Positions 1 through 13,200 are shown, counted from the first letter of the stretch. The stretch is 64,000 nt of DNA from Vicugna pacos (GCF_048564905.1 NC_132996.1:66500501-66564500), one strand, 5' to 3'. Program-made: numbers and translations. The notes: generated by a model not told the origin, from the sequence alone.

Positions 1-249
1 TTCTAGAGCAGGAAGTCAAGTGGAGAGCACATTCCAGGGGAAGGGAGTGAATGCCACCCATTTCCCCACCCCAGCCAGCCCACAGGTCAATGGCTTTCAC
101 ATTCTTTCCATGATTTCCCGCAGCACTCTTCTCTTCGTTACTGGCTCTTACACTCTCACACAGCCCGTTTTCATCAGTGTGTCCTGAGTGGTCAGTGTGG
201 GATTTCAAGAGCTATCTGACTACATTGGAGGCAGATGCAAAAGAAAACA

Positions 250-1140
250 CAAATTAAGATGCTAATTCCCCAAATCAGCGATACCTTTTTCTACCAAGAG
301 CCCCATGGTTCAGATCATTGTTCCTAAGTCCCCTAGGCTGGGAGCCAGATCACTAAGAGTGATCACTCGTGTTCTGTGATTTAACAAAGACAACACATTA
401 ACACACTTACCAGGTATGAACACCCAGCATTCTGTTTCGATAACAGCGCAGGCACCTCCTTGCAAGGCAGTAGTGATGTCCAAGGCCATCCTATTTCAGA
501 GGAGAGCTTTTCTTAGTAGACATTTCAGCGTGCAGTGAGGACAGGCTTTGTTGGCTCTCATTCAGAGCTTGGTGAGTGAACTTAGTAAGGACCTTGTGTG
601 TGCCGTCCTGTCCTCCAGGCCAAAATGGAGGGCACAAAGACAACAGCCCAATGATCGTCCCAGTGAGAAACAGAAAGTGCCCACCTGGCCCTGAGGAGAG
701 GGAGGTTGGCAGCCTTAGGAACTTGACCTGGTTGTACATACCGTACCTGTTAGCCAGGGGAGGCAGCACTGTCAAGCTGGAGGAGATGGACTGGGGGCCG
801 GATAGGCCGGACCAGAACCCCCACCTTCTCTTTCTCAGTGTTGTGCACATAATGCATTTCAACAGGTCCAGCTTTCAGCCAGACAATGGGATCCCAGTGG
901 GGACTGAGCAGTTCCCCCTCACCCATCCTGGCAGGATGTCCCATTGCAAATTCCAGTAGATAATCTCCTTTCCCAGGCATGTTGAGGCTTGGTGTTCTCA
1001 GCATCACAGTGACCCTTGGTGTGAGTCAGGGCAGTGGCTGTTTCCTGACATACCTTTTTGGCATTGGGTGCTTCCACAGGGGTCATAACAGCATACTGTC
1101 CACCTTGAGCTCTGTTTTCCGTTTGCCTTTCCCAACTGAG
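250..1140 (-). mobile_element. Endogenous retrovirus env fossil (class I, gamma-like)
   Basis: Read on the minus strand, this stretch resembles the envelope gene of a class I endogenous retrovirus. It covers part of the surface subunit and the ectodomain of the transmembrane subunit, including a recognisable heptad/immunosuppressive-type region followed by the cysteine cluster typical of gamma-like Env. It is an old, clearly broken copy with several breaks. No gag, pol or flanking LTR was recognised next to it, so it is an isolated fragment inside an ASRGL1 intron. Family placement is from memory of Env consensus motifs and is not finer than class I. Confidence 0.6.
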
Positions 1141-1819
1141 GTCAATACAAGCAAATAGTATTTCTAGCAGCCTCTATAATCCTATATAATATATAGATTT
1201 GTATATACATACAAATCCTATACAATGCTATAATTCTCTACAATAACTATTTGGGAACTTGATACAAAAAGTGAACTCCCAGCAGTTACTGAGTTAGGTG
1301 GCAATGATTAACATTCATGACACAGCTTGTCTGAACGTTTGTGAAACATTGTCTTTGTTTACATTATATTCACATTTTCAATAGGGGCTTCATTTTGTGT
1401 TTAAAGCTTTTTTCATAATACTTAGTTTACTAAAAAGAATTGTTTTTTAGACAGCAACACTGTAAAAATTGAACTTTTAGATTTGGATGCTAGAAATATT
1501 CTTTAAAGATTTACTTAGATTGACAACCAAATCATGACCCTTTGCTTTCTGGGCCTGAAGTTGAGCAGTATTTACACAGAACTTTAAATAATTTATTTTC
1601 CCTACAATTCAATTTTATAAGCTGTCAGTCTCTGAAATAGCAGGATTTTTATTTACCCACCCTCTTCCTGATCTCCTTACAATGTGATATCCATCTATAA
1701 GGTAAAGATCTGTGATGGGGTCTAGGAATTGTTTTTTGTTTATTTGCTTTGAAGCTTTCCAGGTGATTCTAAAGTACAACCAGGCTTAGAATCCACTAGC
1801 CTAATACTGTACTATTTCA

Positions 1820-3490
1820 AAAGGGTTTTTTTTAGCATTATTTTTATATACAGTAAAATTTCCCCTTTTTTGTGTACAGCTTCATAAATGTGACAGTGTT
1901 GTGTAACTACCTCCACAGTCTAAATATAAAATAGTTCTGTTATTCAGTAATTCTCCCATGTCCCCTGGTGTCCACACCTCCATTCACCCCCAGCCCCTAA
2001 TGGCAACTTGTATGTTTTCTGCCCCTATGATTTTTGCCTTTTCCAGGACGTCATAAATGGAATCATACAGTGTAGCCTTTTGAGTCTGGATTCTGCATTT
2101 AGCATAATGCATTGTAGGGTCACCCATGTTGACACAAGTACTGGTATTTTGTCCTTTTATACTGTTGAGTAGTATTCCATTGTGTGGATATACCATAGTT
2201 TTGGTCATTTACCAACTGAAGGACATGTTCATTTGGAGGCTAATCACTGCTAATCACTATAAACATTTACATACAGGTTTTTTGTGTACACCTAAGTTTT
2301 TATTTCTCTTGGGTGAATACCTAAACTGTGGGACTGCTGGTCATATGGCAACTATATATTTAACTTTATTTGAAACTACCAAATTGTTTTCCAAAGTGAC
2401 CCCCATTTTTTATTCCCACCAGCAATATATGAAAGTTCTAGCTACTCCACCTCTTCACCAGCACTTGATATTGTCAGTGTTTTTTATTTTAGCCATTCTA
2501 AGAGGTGTATGATAGAATCTCATTTTGTGTCAATTTGCATTTCCCTAATGGTAAATGACATTTGTTTTAGCATCTTTTCAAGACTGTTGTCAATTTCTTT
2601 ATTGAGGTTTTTTTTCTTATTATTAAGTTCTAAGAGTTCTTTATATATTCTAGATATAGGTCATATATCAAATATGTGATTTGCAGATACTTTCTTCCCC
2701 TATTTGGCTTGTCTTTTCTTTCTCTTAACAGTGTCTTTCAAAGAACAGAAGTTCTTAATTTTGTAGTGTCCAATTTATCCCTTTTTTTAATGGATCCTGC
2801 TTTTTTGTGTTGTATCTTAAGAAATATTTGCCTGACCCAGGATCACAAATATTTTCTCTTGTCTTCTAGAAATTTTATTATTCTGTGTTTTAAATTTAGG
2901 TCTGTGATCCATTTTTAATAAGTTTTTGTATATGGTATGAAGTATATATCAGGGTTCAGTTTTTGCATAATTCTTCTCAGCACCAGTTGCTGAAAAGACA
3001 GGTCTTTATCCATTGTTGAGTATCATCTGACTTTATACATACAGATCTATTTCTGGACTCTGTTCTGTTCCATTGATCTGTATGTGTATCTTTTCACCAA
3101 CATCAGGCTATCTTGATTACCATAGTTTTATAGTGTGTTAAAATCAGATAGTAAAAGTCTTTCAACTCTATTTTTTCATGATTGTTTTGTCTTTCCTACA
3201 AATTTGAGAATCATCTTGTCAATTTCCACCAAAAAAATTCCACTAGAATTTTTATTAGGATTGTGCTGAACCTGTAGATTAGTTTGTAAAGAATTGAAAT
3301 CTTAACAATACTGAGCCTTACAGTCCATGAACACAGAATATACTTTCATTTATGTGGATCTCCTTTGATTTCTTTCATCAGTGTTTTGTAGTTTTCAGTG
3401 TACATATCTTATAAATATTTTGTTAGATTTATAGCTAATTATTTCATGTATTTTGGTGCTATTGTAAATACTACATTTTAAAATCTCAAT
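1820..3490 (-). mobile_element. LINE-1 fragment, 3' part of ORF2 and 3' UTR (antisense)
   Basis: The plus strand reads as the reverse complement of an old L1 3' end. It contains the antisense forms of the ORF2 C-terminal 'WYIYTMEYY'-type region (about 2,165-2,200) and of the upstream ORF2 segments, up to the antisense '...ttgctag' near 3,490. It is 5' truncated and heavily diverged, consistent with an ancient L1M-type copy. It has no open ORF2. It lies in the ASRGL1 intron, antisense to the gene. Confidence 0.75.
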
Positions 3491-3537
3491 TACCAGTTGT
3501 TCATTGCTAGAATGTGAAAATACAGTTGATTTTTTTC

Positions 3538-4030
3538 ATATGTTTATGTGCCACTGTATGTCTTCTACGTTAAGTTGTCTGTTAAAATCTTTGACTCATT
3601 TTTCAATCAGGTTGTTTCTTTTCTTTTTGTTGAGTTTTAAGAGTTCTTTGTATATCTTGGATAAGTTTTTTATCAGTTATGTCTTTTGTAAATACTTTCT
3701 CCCAATCTGTGGCTTGTCTTTTTATCTCTTGACAATGTCTCTCATAGAGCAGAAATGTTTTATATTAATAAGGTCCAACTTAACTATTTCTTCCTTTCAT
3801 GGTTTTCATGCCTTTGGTGTTGTATCTAAAAAGCCAAACCCAAGGTCATCTAGATTTCTTCCTGTGTTATCTTCTAGCAGCTTCACAGTTTTGCATTTTA
3901 CATTTACGCCTGTGATCCATTTTCAGATGATTTTTGTGACAGGTGCAAGGTCTGTGTCTAGATTTTCTGCATATGATATCCAGATATCTCAGCACCATTT
4001 GTTAAAAAGACTTGTCTTTGCTCCATTGTA
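3538..4030 (-). mobile_element. Second LINE-1 fragment, ORF2 C-terminal part (antisense)
   Basis: This segment repeats the same part of L1 ORF2 already present at about 2,560-3,010 in the preceding copy: the antisense 'aagagttctttgtatat' motif, the 'gtggcttgtctttttatct' motif, and the 'cagcaccattt' motif near 3,990. It is therefore a separate L1 insertion, in the same antisense orientation, and not a continuation of the first. It ends where LTR-like sequence begins. Confidence 0.65.
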
Positions 4031-4930
4031 TTGCATTTCTCCGGAGATTCTGCACCCAATTCCAGTGGGTGTGGGCTTCTCCACACAACCAAGCAATTCT
4101 TGGACACCAGCTAGGTGTCCTATAGTTCAACTCAATCCTGACACTAACTGCCTGGAGATGGCATCAGGTTCCAAAGGTTACAGGCTCAGTCCCACAGGAC
4201 TGCCCTCCACTTTAGATGCCAACTGAAAGTCCATGTTGTTTCCTGAGCTTCTGACAGACTAGCTGTAAATCAGAGGTTCCCACAACCCCCCCCCAATGAA
4301 TTTGCTAGAGAGGCTCACAGAACTCAGGAAACCAATTTACTCACTAGATTACCAGTTGATTACAAAGGATATCAAAGGATAGGAATCAACAGCCAGATGA
4401 AGAGATACAAAGGGTGGAGTGCTCTTGTCCCAGTGGAGCTTGTGGCCCGACCTTAGCACGTGGAAGCCTTCTGGTTCACCACCCTGGAAGCTCTCAGAAC
4501 CCCATCCTTTGGGGGTTTTATGGAAGCTACATTACAAAGGCATTATTGATTAAATCATTGGCCACTGGTGACTGATTCAACCTCCAGTCCTTCTCCCATC
4601 CCCAGAGATCAGGGGGTGGGACTAAAAGTTCCAACGCTCTAATCATGGTTGGTTCCCCTGACAACCAGCCTTCCCACCTTTAGGGGATATTCAGAAGTCA
4701 CCTCATTAACATAAACTGGGTTGTGGTTGAAAGCAGCCTGTTATGAATAACAAGACACCCAATATGGATCTGAAGTGATCTCAGGAATTGAGGACAAAAG
4801 ACCAAATATTATAACAAAAGATGCTCCCATTGCTCTTCTCCCTTAGGAAATTTCAAGGGTTTTGGCAGCTGTGAACTAGAACCTGGACAGAGACCAAAAT
4901 ATGTATTTACTCTGAATCACAATATCACAC
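4031..4930 (+). mobile_element. Solo LTR-like fossil of an endogenous retrovirus
   Basis: A roughly 0.9 kb block with LTR-like character: a GC-rich 5' portion, a long non-coding middle, and a 3' end finishing in 'cacaatatcac' after an A/T-rich segment. It matches from memory a dispersed mammalian LTR with the phrases 'aagcaattcttggacacc' and 'tgattaaatcattggcca'. No internal retroviral genes adjoin it, so it is best read as a solo LTR, old and diverged. Subfamily and class were not assigned. Confidence 0.5.
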
Positions 4931-4939
4931 TTCCTTAGT

Positions 4940-6585
4940 CAAAGATCAGCTTATTATATATTTATGAAAAAAGGGGGGAAGGGAACAATGAATAGACTGA
5001 ACCAGTAGAAAACAAACAGCGGGATGACAAATGTATACCTAACCATCTCAGTAATCACATTAAGTGTAAGTGGTCTAAACAGCCCAATAAATAGCAGACT
5101 GTCAAACTGTACAGAAAGATGGGACACAATACGTGCTGCCAATGAAAAATCCACTTTAAATATAAAGATGCAAATAGATTAGAAGTAAAAGAATGGACAG
5201 ATTATACCATGCCAAAATGAATCAATTGAAAGCTGGAGCAACTATACTAACATTGGGCAAAGTATACCTCAGAATAAGGAACATTAAATAATAATAATGA
5301 TGGTAAATAATGGAAGGGTCAGTTCACCAAGAAGGCAACAAGATATATAGCTAACAACAGTTTCAAGATACATGAAGCGAAAACTGATAGAACTCAAAGG
5401 AGAAACAGACGAATTCACAGCTACAATAAAAGAATTCAATACTCCTCTCCCAGTAATCAGTAGAAACAGACAATCAAGATACAGAAGGTATGAGCAACAT
5501 TGTCAATGAACACGACCTTACTGAGTTTATAGAACTTTCCAACAGCAGAGTACACGTTCTCTTTTAAGTGCAAAGGGCAAGATAGAACAGATTCTGAGCC
5601 AAAAACAAACCTTACAAAGTTTAAAGGAGTGCAGATCACACAAAGTATGTCCTTTGATCGTAACAGAATTAAACTAAAAATCAGTAACGGATATTTCAAA
5701 AATCCCCAAATATTTGGAAATTAAGTGTCACACTTAACCCATGATTCAATGAGGAAGTCACAAGGGAAATTAGGACACATTTTGAGTAGAATGAAAATCA
5801 AGACAACATGCAAAAACTTGTAGTATGCAATCAAAGCAGTGCTAGGGTAAAATTTAAAACATTAAATTAAATAAAAAATTAAACAATCGTATTAGAAAAG
5901 AATCTCAAATTAGTGATCTAATAGGAAAGAAAACAAATTATGCATAAAACAAGCTGAATGCAGACAGGAAATTATAAAGATAAATCAATGAAATTCAGAA
6001 CAGAAAAAGAGAAAAAAACAGAAAAATCTACAAAATCCCCCTCCCCCACACCAAAAGCTAGTTTTTTAAAAGAACAATAAACTTGATAAACTCTAGACCG
6101 ACAAAAAAAAAAAGACACAAATTACAAATATCAGGAATGAAAGAGGGAACCTCTCTACAAACCATACAGACATTAAAAGCCTTAGACAGAAAAAAATGCC
6201 ACAAATTCACCAACTTACACAAAATAGAAATTCCTTGAAAGACAACTGGCAAAGATCACTCAAAGAAAGATAACCTGAATAGTCCCATATCAAAGAATTT
6301 GATTGCTTAGTTTAAAACTTCCCGTCAAAATAAAAAGCCAATCTACCAGACATTTACAAAGAAATGATACCGATTTTATACAGCTCTTCAAGAAAAACTG
6401 AAGTGGAGAGAACACTTTCCAATTCATCATGTGAAGCCAGTATTACCCTCGTATCAAAGCCAGACAGATATAAGAAAATAAAACTTCAAACTAGGATCCC
6501 TCACGAACATAGATGCAAAATCCTCAAGAAAACACTATCAAATCAAACCCAGCATTATATATATATATAAAATAATACATCACGG
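4940..6585 (+). mobile_element. LINE-1 ORF2 fragment (endonuclease to early RT region)
   Basis: This is sense-strand L1 ORF2, following the consensus from the 'gtggtctaaacagccca' endonuclease region (5,070) through 'gaattcaatactcctctcc' (5,430), 'aaagcagtgctagggtaaa' (5,834) and 'accctcgtatcaaagccag' (6,445) to the 'agatgcaaaatcctcaag' motif (about 6,511). Both ends are missing and the reading frame is closed by many changes. It is an ancient L1M-type relic inside the ASRGL1 intron. Confidence 0.8.
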
Positions 6586-6654
6586 GGTGGTAGGGGGTTA
6601 CAGCCCAGTGGAAGAGCATTTCTTAATTATGCGTCGTATTTCCTGTTTGTGTGC

Positions 6655-6800
6655 CCAGTAATTTCTCATTAGGTACCAAATACTTGTCAGGTGTTGGGTA
6701 TTTTTATAATCCATTAAATATTCTTGAGCTTTGCTCTTATCCCCTTTTATAGATGAGGAAACAGTCGCACAGTGGTTAAGAATAGCTAGGCTGACAGGTG
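6655..6800 (-). repeat. MIR SINE fragment
   Basis: Antisense MIR core: the motif 'agatgaggaaacagtcgcac' at about 6,752 followed by 'gtggttaag' is the reverse complement of the MIR 'cctcagtttcctcatct' region. It is old and diverged, in the ASRGL1 intron about 330 bases before the first exon seen in the window. Confidence 0.6.
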
Positions 6801-7128
6801 TTGTCCGGGCAGAGAAAGTTGGAGAGAAGGTGCTAGTGGTAAAGAGAACAGAGTAATGAGAGCTCATGGTACATCAAGGGGATCTAATATTTCAGTAAAA
6901 TTAGCCAAAGAGACGAGATGAAGCTGGAAAAGGAAGTCAGGAGCCGAATCAGGAAAGGCGTCATATCTTTCATTTTGTGAGTCAAGGGGTACCAAGGCAG
7001 ATTTGTGTTTTTAAAAATGTTCCTTTGACAACGGAGTAGAGGATAAATTTAAGTCAGCAGTTTAGAGGAAACTCCGAAGCCATTTCTAAATTCTTAATTC
7101 TGGCTTTGAGACTTCTTTTTGATTTTAG

Positions 7129-7271
7129 GTTGTGGATCTGTCTTGAACGAAAATGGTGAAGTTGAAATGGATGCTAGTATAATGAACGGGAAAGACTTGT
7201 CTGCAGGAGCGGTGTCCGCAGTCCGCTGTGTCGCAAATCCCATCAAACTTGCAAGACTTGTTATGGAAAAG
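7129..7271 (+). CDS. ASRGL1: ASRGL1 coding exon (residues 64-111)
   Basis: 143 bases. The acceptor is 'gattttag', the donor 'aaaag|gtatac'. It enters in phase 1 (completing Gly64) and encodes C-G-S-V-L-N through M-E-K, including the conserved E-V-E-M-D-A-S-I-M segment of the alpha subunit. The upstream exon carrying the N-terminus was not found in 1-7128. Confidence 0.95.
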
Positions 7272-10200
7272 GTATACGTGACTAAGGCACCGTTCCCCTG
7301 AGGAACTGTCACTGCCATATGTCAGTGACTAAAAGGGGGCTGAGTGCAGGAAAGTCCTTGAGATCACTCTTCTCCTAAAATTGTATGAAAGAACAAAAAT
7401 AAACCAGGATTCTGACCCCGTTGATGATGTAATTTGACTCATGATCACTTGACTGCTGATTACAGTTTTTATGTTAGCTTCCTGTGTATTCTTCAGCCTT
7501 CTCTCAACACATGTAACATAACACATACAAACTGAAAAGACCAACTGCTGAAATAGCATGTGTTAAATACAAATGGATTAAGTTCTCTAAATTTAAGATC
7601 ATATGTAAGTTGAATTCCTAGTAATATTCCATCATTTGGGGGGTTTTTTGAAAATACAAAAACTCAGAGAGCTGGGCTTTTTCAACATTCAGAAAAGCAA
7701 GCCAGTAGAATTTGCATTTTTGAGGCTTGGTACCCAGAGAGAATAGTAATTTCCACACGGTTGGAACAGTTTAAAGATTTTAACTTTTCAAAAAACTAAC
7801 TACTTTCCTATCTCTTTCTGGCTCAAGACACCTCACTGCTTTCTGACTGACCAAGGTGCAGCGAAATTTGCAGCGGCCATGGGGCTCCCAGCAGTTCCTG
7901 GAGAGCAGCTGATAACAGAGAGAAACATAAAACGCCTAGAAAAAGAAAAGCATGAGAAAGGGGCTCAGAAGTCAGACCATCAAAAGTAAGTGTCGTCTGG
8001 GGCTCACATTCTGGGGAGTTATTTGTGATTATCCACTTCTTAATAAAAGACAAAAATCACTTGGTAGTTTCAGTTTCTGTACAAAACAGTTCACACTAAA
8101 TAGTGGGAAAACTGCTCTTTTGATTTTGAAATTTAACCTCATTTATTACTTCTGTGAATAGTAACTCAAGCTACCAGAGCTCCTTCTCCAGCATGAGTTA
8201 ACAGGTGGATGCTGTGTATTGCTACATTAATTACCCGGATGCTTCTGGGTCAGTTTGTCATCTGAAGGAGACTACACAGGTCTCTGTGACCTCGACTCTT
8301 ACACAGTGCATAGAAGTCAGTACAGCTCTTAGAAGTGAATTAATCATGGGTTCTGAGTTATAGTTTTCTGACTCCCAAATAAAATCCCCCTTCTTTAAAG
8401 CAAAATTTCAAAAATAAAATCTGAATGTGACCTGGAGGTTTATAATGGAACGTAGTCTATTAACTCTGCACACTCTTCCCGATTTGTAATGTTTAACCAG
8501 AGGTGTACTTTAGTATCACCTAAGGAGCTTTTTCAAAATACACACATCTGAACTCTTTTCCTAAAGAATCTAACTCAGTAGATCTGAGGAGGGAGGCCAT
8601 GTAGGTCTGTTAGAAGAAAGTTTCCCAGGTAATTCTGAGGTGTCCCCGGGTTAAGATCTGTTTTACAAGATTGGCCACATGCTGGTAGCCGTTGGTCATG
8701 CTCACCAAGTGTGCTGTTGTGTCTGTAGCTGAAGTCTCAGGAACGAGGTTGCTTTATCAATGGTTGATGTACATTTTAATAGATGTCGCCGCATTGCTTT
8801 CCAAAAACTCGACAACAACGCGCGTCTCCACCAGCCAGTACTGCTCTTTGATAGAAGCAAGAGGGGCTCCTGCCCTGGGCCCTGCGCTTTAGGGGAACCT
8901 CATGTCACAAACACACAAAACAGTTGGTTTACTGCAGATACACAGCACCTCTGTCTATCGCTCAGAAGTGGCACAGCATCACCCTCGTCATCCGCTCTGT
9001 GACTAATATCGTTCAGCCCCCAGGGAAGTGCTTCTCTGCATTTCTTGCTCTATGTCTTGGAAGTAAAGGCCACCTGAGTCTACAGGCGTGTGGATTATGC
9101 TACTGCTGATGTCAAAAATGGACACTGCTGTGGAGTGTGGGGAAGCGTTGAACAGCAGAACGCCTTAGGTAAGAGAAAAAGGCAGATTAGTAACTTGTCA
9201 AATAAATTCTTACGTAACAAAGTATTGTTTCCCAGGAGTGCCCAGTGCCCTCCTTCTCTCCTGTCTCCACGCTTCTGTTTGGTCCTGCAGTTACTCATAA
9301 ATCAGCACGGAGTCTGCAGGACCTGCACATGAGGGCTGATTCCTGCTATTCTTAGATTTGTGTGCACGTCGGTCTAGACCAGCACCATCCGATAGAAATA
9401 TGAGAGCCACATATGTAGTTGAACATTTTCTGGTGGCCACATTTTAAAAAAGTAAAAAGAAAGTGATGTTAATAATATATTTAACCCAAAATATTATCAT
9501 TTCAACATATGATCAATATAAGAAATTATTTATGTTTCCATGTTTTGGCTATTGTAAATAGTGCTGCTGTGAACATTGGGGTGCAGAGATATTTTGCATT
9601 CTTTCATGCTAAATCTTCAAAATCTGATGTGTCTTTCACACTGACAGCACGTCTTGCTGTGGACTGCCCACATTTCCAGGGCTCAGCGGCCACAGGCAGT
9701 TAGTGGCCGCTGTATCGGAAGCACAGGTCTAAACAGAACATGCGTGAAGAACCCCTTCTTATGTCAGCAACTAAATGGACACAATATTAGAATTATGGAT
9801 GATTTTACTTTTATAAAAATACTTAAGATTGAGTTAAACTTTCAAAAATGTTGAGATTTTTAGCTTTTAAGTAATGTTTCTTTAAAATGTTATCTTAATT
9901 ATAATTCATGTTTAGACTTTAATATTAATAGATGATTTTGTATATTTTAGAAAAAACTAACTTTTGAAATTATATCTTCAAATTACTTTTATTCTCTTTT
10001 TTGGATTTGCTCTTAATTTTGATGAAAATATATTCTAATTTTGTACACTGTCAGTATAGTTACATTTTTACTTTTTAATTCCTAGATGAGTACAAGTCAA
10101 GATTTTGATAGAAGAATACTAAAGTGGAATTCACAAAAGGAAAAAAACACTAAACGGAAAAAAGAAGTAAGAAATCTTCAAAGAAACAGTCTGCTTTAAA

Positions 10201-13200
10201 AGTAAGCAGCCTTCTCCCAGGATGACCCACGTAAAATTCAGAGCATTATAAGTTCCTGGTTCCATGAAGATTGAATTACTTATCAGAACAATGAAAATTA
10301 GTAGGAATATTATTCTCACCAAATCCACAGCTTGAATAATTCAGATGAAGTCCCTACAACTTCACGTTCTTTACTAAAGGAAGATTTAATTGCTAATCAC
10401 AAAGAATCGTTCACCGAAAAAGGACGCATGCAGGTATTAGAATTGGGTGGAAACGGCTGAATAAACAGTAGACAGTTGATCACCGGAGAAGATAAAAGAA
10501 AATATTGATGTAATGTTCATGAAGGAATAATAGTATTTGGCCAAGCATAATGGTGCTTTCAATGGTACTGTCAACACAATGTTTACAGAAAACAATAGGA
10601 AATTTCTAGATTTGTGAAAATTAGTTCAAAATTTGATAAAATGCCAAACATGTAGTTAGGGGAAAACAAAAACGAATGATTACTATCTAGGATAGAGAAT
10701 TCAAATAGGTTAATTTAATGTGCAGTAAAGCAAGAGCTGAAATCATATCTAAAATTTTTAACAATTCCGTTCAGCTAGAATGTGCCATGGTCAGAAGACA
10801 TGTTGAAAAGCTGGCATTTAAAAGGCAGGCCTGTGATAATGGAGCTAATGTGGAGGGTATGTAAAAGCTGTGGGAACACGAAGTCTGGCCAAGAATCCAG
10901 AAGCATTCTACGTGACATGCAGAGCCCAGTGGATCCGTCTCTAGGAGTCATGCCCTCCGCTGTCCAGCACGGATGCTGTGGGACAGAGGCGGGTCCTCTG
11001 CAAGACTCTCCAGGTGTGCCCGAGGTGGAGCGGCTTCACTAGACTCACATCCGACCTCATAACAGATCTCAGACGTGTGGTGGGAATACCGCTAAATGCT
11101 CTTAAGGTGATTAGGTTGAATTCAGATAACAAGAGTCCAGCACAACCACAGAAGTTCCTCAAAGAGCAAATACAGACTTTAACAGAAGGTGAAATTAATT
11201 TTGAATTTGCGCTTAGTATGAACTGTTCCTTTCTATTGACAAGCTTAAAAGCTTTTAAAAAAAAATCCAAGTTTGGCTATTTCACTCTTTAAAGAATTTT
11301 TTAAAATTTTTTTAAGTATAGAGAAATAAAACCAAAAGTACATGTGAAATATGCAAGAAAAATGACATCCTCATAAAATGTAAAGAAATTGAAACAAGGA
11401 AACAAATATTTGCCTAACTTGAAGGAAAAGATTCATGCACAAATGATCCTGAAACCAGTTTCTATAGAGGCAGTTGTTCTGTTCACGATAAATCAAAATG
11501 TAAGTATCATTTGGAGAAAGATTTGAACAAACTCGAGCAACACACTCCTATTTTCAGTTTTCTTTATAATATACCATCGTTGAAATTTGAAAGAAGATTT
11601 TTAGATATTCTGCATGGTCCTGACACTGGTTAAGAGATGACAAAAATGCCTATAATTGATTGTGATTCAAATGATCAAATTAAAATATTTAGTAACACCT
11701 TCTGTGATTATAATTTATCGTACGTAACCCCACACAGCATTTGAGTGCAGTAATGAAAAAATCGGGGTTCATTTCCAAATCTCAGCATGAAGAGTTTTAT
11801 ATATAATTCCCGTTGCTACTGCCTTAGCAGAGTGAAGCTTCTCCAAGTTAAAATTGATTAAAAGCTTGTTAAGAACTATTCGGACTGAAGAAAGGTTGTT
11901 ATTTGGCACTTTGTCAATAGAAAGCATGTTGATCATAGAACGTGATCAGTTCTTCCTGAAATGAAGGGAGGAAAATTAATTTTATGGAATAAACACATGA
12001 TCCTTTATGAGTTGGACATGTGTCTGTGTGATTTTCCCCACTCGTTCAGCCATCACCAGCTGATCAGCATAGGATCCCGACTTGCATGATGATAATTAAA
12101 TTGTCATCATTGGTAATTTGTCAGCTTTTAATCAAATGAGAACCATAGCTTTGCTTTTCAAGATACATTTATCACGGTGGCAGGAGAGAACATATTTATT
12201 CTAAATACTAAGTGTGATGTGTGGGCCTCCATTTGCCTTCATATTCTTGCCTCAACCCCTTGCAGGTGTGGGGGTGCTGCCACCAGCTGCCCCCTGGGCA
12301 CCTCTTTCCTTACTTAGTGGGAGGTGGGAGCATCACTGTGGTCGCTCCCCCCAGTGACCACCGGATTGGGTACTTTTGTTGGTAGGCCATTCTTTTCCGG
12401 GAATTTGTCTATTTTTGATCATTTTTTTCTCTTTAGTTATTCTGTCCCCTTCTTATCAATCTTAAGGCTCTCGGCTAAAAAAAATCCAAAACCTGTTGTT
12501 TTTATCTTGGTTTTACTTTGCTTATAGGTATTTTTGCCATGTGAAAGTCTTCTCTCTTTTTTTGTAATCAAATAAACAGTAGTCTCCCTCTCTTGTATAG
12601 TCTGTAGGAGCAGAAACTTAGAAGGTATCCCCGCCCTGAGACATGCAGCCGCCCAGATTTTCTTGAAGGATTTTGTTTTGTGTTTTTTATTTAGGTCCTT
12701 AGCTGTCCACCTTGGCTTTTGTGAATGATGGAAGGTAGGGCTCCTGTCTTCTTTAAATAGAATTCTAGTCCCTTGAATGCCAGGCTCCGTTCAGCTATGA
12801 TTCAGCCTCCCCGTGTGATTGCCTAACAGGTCCCTCAAGCTTGTGTCCAGAACTAGCCACCCTACCCTCCACACACCCCAGCAGCAACACAGAAACCTAC
12901 CCCTGCGAGCCTTCCACCTTTCAGTAAGTGTTTCTTGTTCCCTTTCATTTCCTGAGGCCACAAGCCTTAGATTTCTCTCTCTCACACCCAGTTCACCTGC
13001 AGATTCTACCAGCTCTGCCTTCAAAATGTCCCGGGTCCAGCCCACTCCTCCCCCTCCCCTCTGACACCACTCTGACACAGACCGCTGCCTCCCAAGCTCC
13101 TAACTGGTCTCTGTTTCCACTCTCATCTCCCTCAGTCTGCACCCAATAGCCAGAATGATTCTTTTAAGACGGACTTTCGTAGACGTATAGCGCACACCGC

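Noticed and set aside
3504-4226. A 240-codon plus-strand open frame
   Set aside because: It crosses from antisense L1 into LTR sequence, so it is a chance frame through two repeats.
6582-6625. Possible Vic-1 scrap ('cagcccagtggaagagca')
   Set aside because: Only an A-box-like phrase is visible with no B box or tail; too short to support.
1-7128. The upstream ASRGL1 exon encoding the N-terminus
   Set aside because: I looked for the sequence encoding the end of that exon (…D-P-E-F-N-A-G) and did not find it; it probably lies left of the window.
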